A stretch of DNA of 64,000 nucleotides, from the NCBI RefSeq assembly GCF_904849725.1, contig NC_058518.1, positions 393,439,581 to 393,503,580 of the forward strand, read 5' to 3'. The DNA comes from Hordeum vulgare subsp. vulgare. Taxonomy: Eukaryota; Streptophyta; Magnoliopsida; Poales; Poaceae. The position numbers and the translations under genes are program-made. Positions 47,107-60,689 of this stretch are shown one piece after another. Position 1 is the stretch's first letter. The number at the start of each line of letters is the position of its first letter. The notes below the pieces were generated by a model. The model did no database searches. It was given only the letters and a program-made list of their open reading frames with translations, and was not told the DNA's origin.

Positions 47107-49822
47107 ACTATGCAATATGCCTAGCCTGGGGCATAAAATAATATCCCTTGTTGGGAGGCAACCCAATAGTTATCTTAAATTTTTGCTTTTTATTTCTGTT
47201 AGTGTGTGATAACATGATTATTGGCTCTGTAATTATTTTGTTTTATGTTTTAATTAGTACTTGTGCCAAGTAAATCCTTTGGGATGATTTTCATGATGAG
47301 TAGAATTGATACGGTGCAAAAACTGAAACTTTGCGCCAAATGCAGAATTTCTCTGATTTTAGTGGAATATCTTTTTAAGCTGAATTTTTGCACTGTCTAT
47401 AAAAATTCCTCAGGTTGTCGTTATTTTCAGAATTTGTGGAGTTACACAAGTATAGTTTAATAACAGATTACTATGGATTGTTCTATTTTAGTAAAATTCT
47501 ATTTTTGCATGTGTAGTTTGCTTGTTTTGATGATGCTATGGATTAAATTGGGGGGTATAAGCCATGGAGGAGTTAACATACATTACCCTATGCTAAATAA
47601 AATAAGAATCAATATGTAACAACACCTAAAAGTATTTCATATGTTGCTTATACTAAAGGATCTCACAAAATTTGTTGAGTTTTATGTCATTGAAGTTTTC
47701 AAGTTTTGCGTATTGTTCCGATGGACAAATGATTAAGGAGTAGCAAAAGCCTAAGATTGGGGATGCCCAAGGTACCCCAATATAATATTCTAGGAAGACT
47801 AAAGCGTCTAAGGTTGGAGATGCCTCTTTTCATCTCAATCCATCGATATGTTACTTGGAGCTATATTTTTATTCATCACATGATATGAGTTTTGCTTGGA
47901 GCGTCGTTTGCTTATGTTTGCTTTTACTTTTAGTTTACCACAATCATTGTTTGATGTACACACCTATTTCAGATGGAGACCACATCATCACAATTTGTTA
48001 GAATACTCTATGTGCTTCATTTAAATCTTTTAAGCTTAGAAGTTGCTCTAGTACTTCATTATATCATTTTGAGCATGGTGGCGTGTAGATTTTATAGAAA
48101 TATCATGATCTCATCCTTCACTTATATTTGTTTGAGAGCTGGACAAATAGTAATGGTAATTTGCATTGGTCATAATACTAGATAAAAAATAATGAGTATC
48201 CAATGAATGATGATAAAAACCTTCATGTAGCATATTGATGTGGTGATATGAAAAAGGTGTGAGTGCATTATTATTAATTCAGATAGGTGTCAATGTTAAG
48301 AGATGTTAAACTTCTTATTGGTCTAAAAAAATTAAAAGGCATGGTGATGATGTGTGAGCATTTGTATTCCTCATTGAAAACTCTGTTGTTTTGAGACAGA
48401 GTCACGCGATGGTTAATTCATCCCGACCCCTCACTTGGCGTGTGCGAGTAGTACTTTGATTTTGGATAAAACTAATAAAAATCTGCAATAAGTATATGAG
48501 TTCTTTATGACTAATGTTACACCATGGACATATGTAATATTACCTCCTCATATTTGCTAGCCTCTTCGATACCCTGCATTGCTCGTTCTCACCTTGAGGA
48601 TCGGTACAACTTCCGCCAGTGCATCCAAACCCCGTGAGGTGGCATGCTCTGTTGCACATAAGCCTTGTTATATGTTCCTCAAAACATCCGCCATACCTAC
48701 CTATCATGTCATTTTCATAGCCATTCCGAGATATATTGCCACGCAAATTCCATTGTCACGTCACATGACTAGTTCGTTCATCATCATAATGCTTTGCATG
48801 ATCATATAGAGCTGACATAGTATTTGTGGCAAAGCCGCCGTTCATCATATTTTTGATACATGTCATGCTAGATCTTTGCACATCCTGGTACATTGCAAGA
48901 GGCATTCATACAGAGTCATATCATCCTATCAGTTTTCGTATGGAGTTGTAAGTAAATAAAAGTTGATGGTCACCATTATTAGAGCATTGTCCCAGTGAGG
49001 AAATAAAAACGGGGAGGCCAAATGAGCCCACCATAAAAATGAATGAGAGAAAAAAGAGAGAAGGGACTTTGCTACTATCCTTTACCACACTTGTGCCTCA
49101 AAGTGTCACATTGTTCTTCATATAGAGAGTCTCATGTTATAGGATTCTTATGCTAGTGGGAATCACTTTTCCATAAACTTGGCTTGTATATTTCTATGAT
49201 GGGCATCCTCAAATGCCTGAGGTCTTCATGAGAAAGCAAGTTGGATGCACACCCCACTTAGCTTCAATGGAGCTTTCATACACTTATAGCTCTTGTGCAT
49301 TGTTCGCATGGCAATGCCTACTCCTCGCATTGATATCTACCGAAGAGAATCTCCATAGCTCGTTGGTACGCCTAGTTAATGTGAGACTATCTTGTCCACT
49401 TTTAACCCTTCTAAACCTACCACCATATTCCATTCCACCTTTATGCTATGCTCAATGGTTCACGCTCATGTATTGCGTGAAGAATAAAAAGTTGATGCAT
49501 ATTAAAAGAGTACGATCAAATTGCCTGACTTGAACACTTTGGTGCTTGAAATTTGTATTAATGTGGTGAAGATGGAGCCGTGCGTTGCTAATATAAAAAA
49601 GATAGATGGGGGGTAAAACAATCTTTGAGGATTGTATACTTTGAAAGATTAATGATTTGTTGCTTATACCTATAAGTATTGACATGTTAATGTTTGTTAA
49701 TTCATCATTTCTCAATGAGCATACATGCACAAGGTTCCATCATGGATAACATGTCACATCAAAAATTCTGTTTTTAGCATTTACCTACTAAAGGACGAGT
49801 AGGAATTAAGCTTGGGGATGCT
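47107..49822 (+). other. Non-coding 3' internal region of gypsy element (copy C)
   Basis: Nearly identical to 78-2793. Short frames here (such as 49213-49533) match frames in A only because the DNA is duplicated, and none has a retroelement domain. It ends in the purine tract before the 3' LTR. Confidence 0.75.
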
Positions 49823-51510
49823 TGATACATCTCCAACGTATCTATAATTTTTTAAATTCCATGCTGATATAGTATCATTCTAGTATGCTTTTAGGGTATT
49901 TATTTACCATTTTATATTATTTTTTAGCACTAACCTATTGACCCACTACCGAGTGCCAGTTGCTATTATTTGCGTGTTTTTCACTTTGCAGGTTTTCCAT
50001 ACCAAACGAGGTCCAATTTCCCTAAAAAAATTGATGATTTTTTATGGAACAAAATAAGACCAACGAGCATCAGAAGAAGGATGAAGGCCTCAAGAGGGGC
50101 CCACAAGCTAACAAGGCGCGGCATGGGGCGCGCTGATAGCTTGTTCCCCCTCATGGCCCTCCTGACTCCGTTCTTTGGCTTATAAATTCTCATCTACCCT
50201 AAAAACACCAGGAGGTCCCAAAACACTTTTTATGCCACCGCAAGTCTCTGTTCTGACAGGAGGCCATCTGGAGCTCCGTTCTGGCACCCTGCCGGATAGG
50301 GGATCTATCACGGAGGGCCTCTCCATCAACCTTGTTGCCCTCAGGATGATGTGTGAGTAGTTCACCACACACATACAGGTCCATAGTCATTACCTAGATG
50401 GCAATCCCTCTCTTTAATCTAAAATACAATGATCATCGCATCATCGCATCGATCCATATTATGTAGTTCCTTTTGTGCGGTGTGTTTGTTGGGATCTGAA
50501 GAATTTTGGGTTTATGTTCAAATTATTGATGATGAATATTAGATTCACCTCTAAATTTTTATAAGATTCTTATGTGCATGATTATGACACCTTCATAATT
50601 ATCTCCGATCTACTGAAAGAGTCTGGCCAACTAGATCGGTATTTCTTTGGTGAGAGAGGTACGTTGTGGTAGGTTCAACCTGGCCAATTTCTATATCCCA
50701 GTGACAGAGGGGGACAAGATGCGTCTTTGCGTTGCTTCTACTAAGGATAAAATGATGGGGTTTATTCACATTGCTTGAGTTTACTTTGTCTACGTCATGT
50801 CATCTTACTCCATGAGTCGGCCTATTTTTTATGGACTTGATGCCCATATACAGATGATCATTGCTGTGAATATCACATAACTATTCGCTTTTCTGTAAAT
50901 TTCCCAATAGTAATTTGTTTACCCATCATATGCTATTTTTCCATGAGAGAAGCCTTTAGGGAAAGCTATGGCCCCCGGGTCTGTTCACAACATATTGATG
51001 AAACCTTCATTACCTTGTTGTTATCTACTTGTTTTTATTTTATCTTACTATCTAAAATTAGTGTTTTTATTCCCATGCCCCTGGTTCCTTAGTCGTACTC
51101 AGTTTTCCCCACACGCTCATTTTGGGTAAGTTTTGAGTCATTTTTCGGGAGCAAAAATGAGGAAAATGTGAAAGCATAATTTCATCGCATGCGGAAAAGT
51201 GAGCAAAAACTAAGGAAATGGGGAAAACTGAGTACGACTAAGGAAACAGGGGCATGGGAATAAAAAACCTAAAATTATATACAGACTAGACTTGCTTGCA
51301 AATAATAAGACAAGGCGATTGACATCCCTCTTGCCTGCGTTGGGTGCATGTTGTTTGTCCTTTTGTGAGCAGCTGCTGAACACGGTTATTGTTGATATTC
51401 CTATTGGTTCGATAAACCTTGGTTTCATAATAGAGGGAAATACTTAACCACTTTTTGTTCCGATGACCTACTCCTCTTCATGAAAAACCCAATGCTGATC
51501 ATGAGTATCA
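49823..51510 (+). repeat. 3' LTR of gypsy element, copy C
   Basis: Counterpart of 2794-4481, 1688 bp, TGATAC...GTATCA. It contains the same MITE. Confidence 0.88.
51061..51268. mobile_element. Mutator-type MITE in LTR, copy C
   Basis: Flanked by CTAAAATTA at 51052-51060 and 51269-51277. TIRs about 47 bp. Same insertion as 4032-4239. Confidence 0.9.
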
Positions 51511-54500
51511 AGCAACACTAAGCATTTTAGCTGGCTATCGCATATTGTGATATCCCAAGATATCAATGTTATCACATGGAACAACCTGCACCTACAACTA
51601 GCAACGCTATATGGCGGGCTGAGCAAGCGGTAAAATAGCCAAACAGTTGTTTGCTGGGATGAGGAGGGTTCAGGCTTATCATGGCATTTTGGGGGTTTGA
51701 CAAACAAAATTTAGGTAGCGAGAAATAGCGATAGAAATGATACAACTAGCATGGGAATGATAGTAATGATATTCAAGGTAATGGTCATCTTCCCTGGAAT
51801 TCCACTTGGAAGAAGAGTGAATCTATGAGGCAGACAAACCGACGTAGTCGAACGAATCCTCATACTCCCAAAAACTTTCAGAACTCTAGCAAGGAGAACC
51901 AAATCTAGAGACACATAAATGACACGGTAAACACCACAGCGTATTCATGACATGATGCACAGACAAGGATGATGCATGTCATGGTTAAATATGCAAATCA
52001 TGGCAAAGTGCAACAACCAATTACTACACATTAATTGAAGTTCAATATCTAACGAGTTGCATATTGATGAAACTCCACATGTAAATTATTTAGTGCTCTC
52101 TTATTCAGGCAACCAACAAGTTTAAATGTTCTCAACATGGCAAGAGGTTAAACATGAGTAAACTACCTACCTAGGCAAATTAAATGAGGCCAGAAATATC
52201 ATATAGCATTTCCAAAGTGCGGCGGCATATGCAAATTTTGAATTTGGTTCAGATTTATCTAAACCATAGATTTATGTTTATTAAACAGGAAAAGAAAGTA
52301 CACCATGTTATTCTACACTTTTTTCTAATCAAATTACATATATAGTTTATTTAGTTGAGAGCTATGATTATTTAGTTATGGAATAAACCGTTTTAACATG
52401 GCATTTGTGCAAAAAATACAAACAACAAGCTATAAATTTTTAACATGGTTGAAAGTTGTATATTGCTAAACTACATGAAATTATAAGCATTTTATAAATT
52501 TAAACATTTTAATCTGATGCATAGTTACTTAGGTATTATCATTTTAAAATGATGGCATTTTGTATAAATGTGCATGTTTTTGTTATTACACAAATTCACA
52601 ACATGGAAAAACAACGCACTATAGGTCTAATATGGTGAGCCTAGTGCAACTAAGATGTGCCGAGAACGATGAACAATAGCAGAGGAACACTGGGCCAAGC
52701 CGTGCAGCATACGGAAAAACCAGGGGGTTTCCACCCTGGGCTGGGCCTTGAGGAGGCCAGCATGCATGGCGGGTTGGGCACTCGGGCGGTGGAAGTTGGG
52801 CTATGGGTGGGGCGACTAATACTTGTGATCTGCGTTGGGTTTTACGCAAAGAGGAGCAGATGATGCAATATAGTATAGATAAGTATTTTCCATAGTGAGA
52901 ACCATGCTTATCGAACCAATAGGAGTAGCACGCTACCTCCGTCCTCAGCGACTACACAGAAAGAATCAAACATTTGCACCCAACACGGGCAAGAGGGTTG
53001 TCAATCCCCTTGGACTCATTACTTGCAAGAAAATGAAGTGTGTAGATGATAGTTGATAATTATACATAGCAAAATAAATAAAAAGTAAATAATGGAAGCA
53101 AGGTAATGAAATATTTTGTAAGTATATAAGTGGATAGACTCGGGGGGCACAATTTGACCCTAGTGGCATCTCTCATGTAGAAGGCATACGATGGGTAAAC
53201 AAATTATTGTTGGCAATTGATAGAGAAGCTTGTAGTTATGCAATATTCGTTCATGGCGATGACCATTACATATAGGCATCACATCCGTAAGCAAGTAGAC
53301 CGACTCCTTTCTGCATCTACTACTATTACTCCACCCATCGACCACTATCCGGCATGCATCTAGAGTATTAAGTAAAACAAGGTGATGCTTGGATAAGAAT
53401 GACATGATGTAGACAAAGTAAATTCAATATATATAAACCCCATCATTTTATCCTTAGTGGAAACAATACAAAGATGTGTCTTGTCCCTTTTTGTCACTTG
53501 GATATAGAGCACCGCCACATTAAACCCACTACAACACACCTCTCCCACGAAAGACATAACAATCTAGTTGGCCAAACTATTTCAATAGATCGGAGAGAAT
53601 TACGAAGCTATCATTTAATCATGCATATGTAAATAAGGACCAACAAAGAACTCAATATAATATCTTGAACAATCTGGAACTAAATCCACAATTCAACGGA
53701 TTCCAAAAAATGCATCGCACAAAGTGATTACATCCAATAGTTCACTGCAAAGATGCGGTGAACTTTGTATTGAAGATCAAGAGAGAGATAGCTATCTAGG
53801 TACTAACTATGGACCCATAGGACTGTAGTAAACTACTCATGCATCACCATGGGAGCAGCAAGGTTGATGTAAAGGCCCTCCGTGATGGATCCCTCCTTTG
53901 GCAGGGCACCAGAACAGGCTTCAGATGGGAACATGGTGGAACAGAGACTTGCGGTGGCGGAAAAGGTGTTTATACAGGCTACCTAGGGTTTTCCCAATAT
54001 ATTATGATTTATAGGCCATAGAGGGGCATCAGGAGACGTCGGGGGGAGCCATAAGGCAACAGGGCACGATCACCCCCCTGGGTGCACCGTGTTGGCTTGA
54101 GAGCCACAAGCGGCCTCCTTCCGAAGCTTCTAAGTCTTTTTTTGGTCCACAAAAAATCAACAAAAAGTTTTGTGTAATTGGACTTCGTTTGGTACTGTAA
54201 ACCTAAAAAGCCAAAAACATGTCGAAAATATCATCTAGCACTAAGCACTCTGTTAATAGGTTAGTGCTTAAAACTAATATGAATCAACAAATAAATGCCC
54301 AAATTTTTTCCTAGAATAATAATATTATAGCATAGAACAATCAAAAATTGTAGGTACGTTGAAGACGTATCAGCGACCTACGTTGGCCTACCAGCTGGGG
54401 CCCACGCGAGGGTAAGAGAGCGGCGTCATGCTCCTCCCGATCCGAGCACAAAGAGGTAGTGACGAAATTGTAGGGACGACAGTTTGCAGTGTGGCTTGAC

Positions 54501-55500
54501 CGGAGCATGGCGGCACAGGCGAGGAGGCTGGGGATGCGGTCATTGGTGCAGGATCGACCGGATCCAGGGATGTGGTGTCAGAGCGAGGCACGGGCGGTAG
54601 CTTGACTAGCTCGACGCTGACCATGACATCTCTTATAGAGGAAAATAAGATAGAGGGACGTGTGTGAGAGTGATAGGGATACGAGAGAATAGCTGGAGGA
54701 AGGAGAAGGAAGGGGTGGTGATCCGGCCTTCTCGGGCACATCTTCGGCGAGGTCGCAGATTCGAGGTCGATGAGGGGTTATATGGAATTTAGGGATTGAG
54801 AGATCCTCTCCCGATCTGGAGCGCTATGGCACGATGACGGTGGGTCGGGTCCCAAGTGTCCCCGGATGAGCTCGGCATGCCCGCGCGAGGATATGGAAGA
54901 CATGAGGTGTGGCGTCGGCTGTCGGTTGGGCTCGCATAGAAAACAAGGCAAAGCTATGGTTTTTCCACATTAGAAAGGCTAGGCCTTCCTTATATAGCTG
55001 GGTTGGTGGGGGATTTTGCGCCATTTTTGGACCATTGCATCACGATCTGACGGACCCAAAGTGGAGGGGTAGCTAGGTGGGGTGTGTAGAACAATTGGTG
55101 GCCCGACACGGTTTTGGAAATACAAAAAACATATCGTGAGGCCATAGAGTCGTTATAGTTTATCTGTTTGGGTATCAAACGAACTCCGAATGCAACAAAA
55201 CTTGACACACGGTCTACCTACAATAAACCAAGACCGCACGCCATCTTTCACCCCGTTCCGAGAAAATTTTATCCCACTTACAAAATAATATTTAAAAGAT
55301 GTCGTGGGTGCGTGCCAATGCATTTGGTCTCAACATGGTGAACGACAACAACGGGCAGAACCAGCAAGTACAAACGAGTGCAAGTTTTGAAAAACAACGA
55401 CGACAGAGTGCCGATGCAAAGCGAATGATGCGATGATGAATATAACAAACAATTCACATAGCGCGGGAATCATCTAGAGCGTAGGTCCCGGGCTGTTACA
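51511..55500 (-). mobile_element. Minus-strand gypsy LTR, interrupted (copy C)
   Basis: Counterpart of 4482-8472; minus-strand start TGTAACAGCCCGGGACC at 55500. Interrupted by the solo LTR at 52817-54372. Confidence 0.75.
52817..54372 (-). mobile_element. Solo LTR with GCGAC target duplication (copy C)
   Basis: GCGAC at 52812-52816 and 54373-54377. Same insertion as 5787-7343, so it is older than the A/C duplication. In this copy the terminal reads CGTTGAAGACGTATCA (CGTTGGAGAC in A). Confidence 0.93.
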
Positions 55501-57817
55501 ACGTCTCTCTTTCTTTACGGTTGCTCATGCCGCCATGGTCGCGCCTTGCCTCCTCCTCTTTGTCGTCCTCCATTCACCGATGGCGTTGTTGCCGCTGCTC
55601 TGCACCTGATCCTCATCTGTCAAGCGCTGCCTCCAGCCCGTCCTCTACTTCACGACCACACAATCGTCGCTCTGCATCGGCCTCCTCTGTCCATCGCCTC
55701 TGGCCTTGCCTCTGAACATCTCCACCTTCCAGCCTTGTCTGGCGCCAGACAAACCGCTGCCTCGTCCGAATTGTATTTGTTTTCTCAAATATCTAGTAAA
55801 ATCAGGACCGTGTGTTGATTTCATGGAAGTGCGGGTACTTTTCTACAATATGAGCAACAACGGACCACCACGAGGACTTTGTGCTTTATTATTAGCTAGA
55901 GAAGAAAAGTAACGTTCTATTTGGCACCATTTACATATGGCTTATTTCTAAAAGATATGTTATAGATGGCATGCACGTTAAAATGGCATGGGTTGCACGG
56001 TTAGATTGGGATTTAGGCATCTTCAGTGCTCTACACTACGACGGCGTTCGTCGTCTAAGTCCTTTTGGCGACCGCGTCCTTCATGTGTCGCCTCCGTGAG
56101 CGGCGGCGATAAGACTCAAGAAGTGAAGGTGTGGTCACCGACGAGAAAGAGTGGAATATGGGAAACGTACCGGCCCACATTGGACACATGCATGGCCATG
56201 CCGTTTCCCATGCCCTACTCATCCTCAACAAAGTTCGTGACATCTCCGTCGCTAGGAGATGGGATGTCGATGATGGAAATGGAGGGTTCGACATTGTCGT
56301 CGTCTCACATGCACGGCCAAACAGAGTTTGGCAATTTATGGACGTGCAACTCTTGGCGTTCTTATATGTGGTCTCCTTTACGTCCGCCTGTGCTGCATGT
56401 ACGTTGTGAGAAGCGGCTTGATTGCATACGGCCTCGGTGAGCGCCCACTGCCCGATGACATAGTTGGTTTTTGCGCGACCATGGCTACCACAGCCTCCTC
56501 GCTCTCGTGCTCGCCGTAGATTTGGCCCTCCTCCAGCCGGTGTTGTTCAAGCGCGTGTCAAACGCCAACATACGCGCCGACACAAGTTGCTCCTCTTCCA
56601 TGGCAGCGTTGAAGTGCGACTATGCCTACTCCATGGTCAAGCCGATTGCACGTGCGTAGCCTTCGATGCTAAGTCATCGTCTCAGCCTGTCTCCATCATG
56701 GGGTCATCATCGAAGATCTCGAGGGGGGACTGGCCGGCATGACGGCCTCGATCCACGTGGCATGACGACTCTGACAACTGCGTGCATCTCCATCGACACG
56801 CTCCCCACAGAATGTTCCTGCTCGCTCTCATGCAAACGTGGTGCACATGAGGAAGATTGGATCATGTGTGCTTTTCGTCGGGTGTGGCCGCCTTTAGATA
56901 GTGGATGTCGGTGAGGCCAAGCATCTGGGTGCGTCAATGCATGTGCAAAGGAGTTGGTTTCTCGATCGATGAGCCTGTTTAACAGTGGCAACAAGAGATG
57001 CCGACATTGAACGAGCGTGATATATATCCATCCCGTCCCTTCGAGTAAATATCTCTCCGGCATTGAACATGCGTGGACATCATGGACACGGAGCATGCAT
57101 CGCCCTCGCTCGGTAAGCGCCTTCAATGCCGACACCAATGAGTGGTCACGTCCATTCCAAGCTAGCGTTAATGTAGAGCGGTCATTTTAAAACAACATGA
57201 ATGTGAGCAGCCGACTTCATGCAGGGAATCGCGTGTGCGCTAACAGGTTTTTGATGGCCCGCGATAGTGAGACACAGGAAATCTGAATTTTTTAGACCAA
57301 CAGGACAAAAGTTTTAAATGTGTGCGAGAATTCAGCATGAAATGACATTGCGCTTTTTAGAGTAATTTCTTTTTTGCCACGCCTTGTAGGAATGTTGAAC
57401 TTTTGTCAATGTCGGATTTTTTTGATTTTTTTATACCGTTCACCGGGAGCAGAAACTCTGTGTTCTTTAGCTTTGGTCCATTCTTATGTTCTTAAATCAA
57501 CTTCTGGTTAGGTATGGTAATATGGTAATCTTCTAACTGATTTGGCACTGCGTCATGTGGAGTTCCTGGTTTACCAAATATGCTTTTCCACAATATCAAA
57601 GTATTTGAACACAAGTGGCATAGACTTTTTGAACGAGAAGCCACAAAAAACCCATTTTCATTAAAAAAAAAACAATGATAAGGGAAAGCACATGAAAATA
57701 AACAATCTCTATTTAACTTTTTTCAGGAATTGAAGAAAACTCAACATTACTTATTATTTTTGGTCTTTTTCTTGCTACAAATTAGAGCAACAACTAGGAC
57801 TGATCGAGCAGCCTCGT
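55501..57817. other. Gene-poor spacer, no supported gene (copy C)
   Basis: Counterpart of 8473-10746, with the same CT/GC-rich character and no frame conserved in all three copies. Confidence 0.55.
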
Positions 57818-58801
57818 CTAGCTGCAATAGCAACTACCATCTAAATGGCAAACCCCAGTTCCGCAGCCTAATTTTTTGCAGGCAGTAACACAGCCTCCAG
57901 GCGTACAATTAAACTGGTAAGGTTCACGGCCCATGCATGCGTTGGCTTTCATACCTATGACAGTAAAAAAACAAGTGCATCAGAACAAAGAGCAGTTTGT
58001 AATGAAAATCGGATACTATATATTACTCCCTCCGTCCTAAAATAAGTGAGTTTAAAATAACTTGGTTTTGTATTCAGTTTAAAACAAAACAGAGTCATTT
58101 TTGAGTCAGTTATTTTAGGACGAAGGAAGTAGAACACTGTCTTGTGAAAATATCAGGATAGAAGCGGTCTGCTTATACAAAAGTAGTCTAAACAACTAGT
58201 GGTATGTATCCTAAAAAAAATAGTAGTATGCTAATTCACAGTTCGCCACCGTTAAAATTATGATGGAATCAGGACCAGGATGGAGTCCACAACCAACATG
58301 GCTAGTACTCATAGTTCAATACTACTATGAAAACCATTTATTTAAGATGTGTACTACGGTAGGAAATGGGTGCAAATCTAAAAAACATGGGCAAAAACAA
58401 CTGTTATCTTCCATGCCGTTGTTAAAATTTAAATTGTATAGCTTGAGCAAACAGTTTATGTTTGCATATCAACTTTGAAGACAACTGAAGGCAGCCAAAT
58501 GGCCTATTGAACGAAAGCATGGACAATGAGAAAAATATCCGGGCCATGAAATAGGTTCTGATTTCTCTGTGATTCACAAGTGACCATCAAATATTCAAAT
58601 TGACTTGGATATAAATTGGTAAAAATATTATTACCACGCTTATCATTGAAACAGGAGAATCATGCAAAAGGACAAGATTCTACTAGTAGAAAGAAAAATA
58701 CCTATGGTATCTGTCTCTGATACTTGACTCGACAAACAAGTGGTTGACATCAGCAATAGAGCCATAGTCAAGCACGAAAACCTTGAGTCTATTGGAGCCA
58801 T
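57818..58801 (-). CDS. Defensin-like secreted cysteine-rich peptide, copy C (intact, diverged)
   Basis: Exon 1 is 58801-58702 and exon 2 is 57954-57818, with a 747-bp GT-AG intron; 78 residues. The reading frame is open and all eight Cys are kept in the same spacing. Compared with copy B the protein differs at four sites: E31D, S32T, A to M just after the first Cys, and S to L in the gamma-core loop (CHLDGSC). The signal segment MALLLMSTTCLSS is unchanged. Against copy A the exons differ at 9 of 237 positions and the intron at about 7 of 747. The gene is likely functional or recently so. TATA and leader are conserved. Confidence 0.85.
58024..58131. mobile_element. Stowaway MITE in the intron, copy C
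   Basis: TA-flanked, TIR CTCCCTCCGTCC and partner GGACGAAGGAAG. Same site as A and B. Confidence 0.9.
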
Positions 58802-58885
58802 AACAAAGTTGTTTACTATTTCCTTGATTCCTATTTGTATTCTATATTTCTTTTGGTCGTGGTGCTTAGCTGAATCATTCTGCTG

Positions 58886-58894
58886 TTTATATAG
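58886..58894 (-). promoter_or_regulatory. TATA box of defensin-like gene, copy C
   Basis: Minus-strand CTATATAAA, 85 bp upstream of the ATG at 58801. Confidence 0.75.
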
Positions 58895-60050
58895 AGGCGC
58901 CTTTGAGTCCTACCAATTTTTGCCGTTTAATTACTTCCTCAATTAGTGCTTCCTTGGTATGGTTCCCGGTAATTAATCAAGATCATCCAATAATACGCGC
59001 AACGTGGAATATCCTGTGGGTATGTATTTATTTGCTCCAAAATATACCATAAAAAATTAATTACTAGCATCCCATAACACGATTATGTCAGATCTTGGCT
59101 CCTAAAAATTACCATTCGAAATTTATTAGTTTTCCATGACAATATTATGCCATTAATTGGTCCCCAAAAATTATACTACCTCCTTTCCGGTTTATAAGGG
59201 TTGCGCGTATCCCTAGGTTAACAAATAGGCCATCGTAAGACAAGTTATATATCACAAAAGAAATGTCATTAGAAACTTTAAACCGTCTACTTTCTAATGG
59301 TATTATTTTTAGACTATACGACTCATTTTAACTTGATCAAATTATAAATCTAGAGATATGTGTAAGTCTTATAATCTGAAAAGGAGGTAGTAGTACAAAT
59401 TTATTTAGCATTCCATAATAAGATTATGGTATTTACTGTCTCCCATTAAATTAATTAGTACGTATTCCATAAAATGATTATTGCATTTATTGGCTTCCAG
59501 ATTACATACGCAATTGATAAATATTCCAACTATTAGAGACAGATGCAACCAGAATTACTTCGAAACCATATGTTGCACAATGACTATATTGGCTCTTTTT
59601 TTTAGGGGTCAATAGCTGTTGTGTCACGATTTTCCTGCGAATTGGCTACAAAGCGACATCGTTCACAAGAACAGCTCTGATGTGTACAAATAGCTCAGGC
59701 ACGACATGACCCTTAAGCACCATCTCTTTTAGGATTAGGTGGAGCCGGGCAGGACCCACAGCTCATCCATGTCGGCGTGGGACTCACATGGAGGCGACTA
59801 CGGTTAAACAGTTTTCCCTTGCAAGCGCATCCTCCATCTTCTTCTTCTCCGGCGACGAAGCACAGAAACACCGACGAGCTCTGATTCAGACAAGCATATT
59901 TACAATCATTCAACCAAAATCGTTCGAATTCAAACAACATAGATAGATTTTAGCAAACATAGCAGATAATTTGCTTCGATTACACACGAAGTAGTACCCG
60001 TAGTTCACCTAAGCCCCAAGGGTGCGGCCCCGACGAGGCGGCGGCGTCGC
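58895..60050. other. Promoter-side flank, no gene seen (copy C)
   Basis: Counterpart of 11824-13008, including the MITE at 59174-59392 and a single copy of the 32-bp unit that is doubled in A. Confidence 0.5.
59174..59392. mobile_element. Stowaway-like MITE upstream of defensin-like gene, copy C
   Basis: Same TA-flanked element as 12103-12320, one base longer. Absent from copy B. Confidence 0.88.
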
Positions 60051-60514
60051 TCATTCGGAGTCGAAGTCGGAGGCGCCCCACGCCTTGTCACCGCGGGATT
60101 TCTCGATGACTTGGTGGAAGCGGAACTCGTCGAGCTCCTCTTCCGTCTGCCGGCGGGCGACGAGCTGTTGCGGCTCGTCCTTCGTGCGCAACATAATCTC
60201 GACGATGAGGAGGTTGCCCTCGTCGACGTAATCTCCCGGCAGAAAGTCGAGGCGCCCGGGGCTTGGTGCCAAGCCCTGCTCCTCCCCCTCCCTCTTCGGA
60301 GGAGGCAGCGGTGCGCGTGCAATGGCGGAGCTCCCCGCGCCACCCGCGCCAGAGGAGCTACCAGGCGGTTGCCTCGCACCACCGCTGCCATCTGGCGGTC
60401 GTACTCCTTCACCTCGCGCTGATCGAACGCACGCGGCGGCGCGAGCCCCCAGTTCGTGTACTTGCGTGCATCGTTCTTCCGAGCAGCGTCGGAAGCAACC
60501 ACGTCAGCCCCCAT
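60051..60514 (-). pseudogene. Unrecognised GC-rich coding remnant, frameshifted (copy C)
   Basis: Counterpart of 13009-13472. The same two-frame layout and the same ending WGASDFDSE are kept. The N-terminal part reads RAFDQREVKEYDRQM (His for Arg in A). The shared frameshift predates the A/C duplication. Confidence 0.5.
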
Positions 60515-60689
60515 GTGAGCATGAACAAACCTTTTCTATTTACTGAATAATCCAGAAAATGTTATAAACTTTTAAATTAAATATCTTTTGCAATGCAATT
60601 CATTTAAATGGAATTGTCAACACATCTAAATGTAATTGTCAACACATTAGTACACTATACATCATGTAACACGCCCAAAACCACTTGTC

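Larger units (their letters stand above)
31948..51510 (+). mobile_element. Athila/Sabrina-like gypsy element with CACTA inside (copy C)
   Basis: The order is 5' LTR (truncated), leader 33437-33641 with a decayed primer site, gag start 33642, CACTA insertion, rest of gag, protease, 2.7 kb non-coding 3' region and 3' LTR. It encodes only gag and protease; no polymerase or integrase domain is present. Without the nested elements it would be about 8 kb. It needed enzymes from a related autonomous element. Confidence 0.85.
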
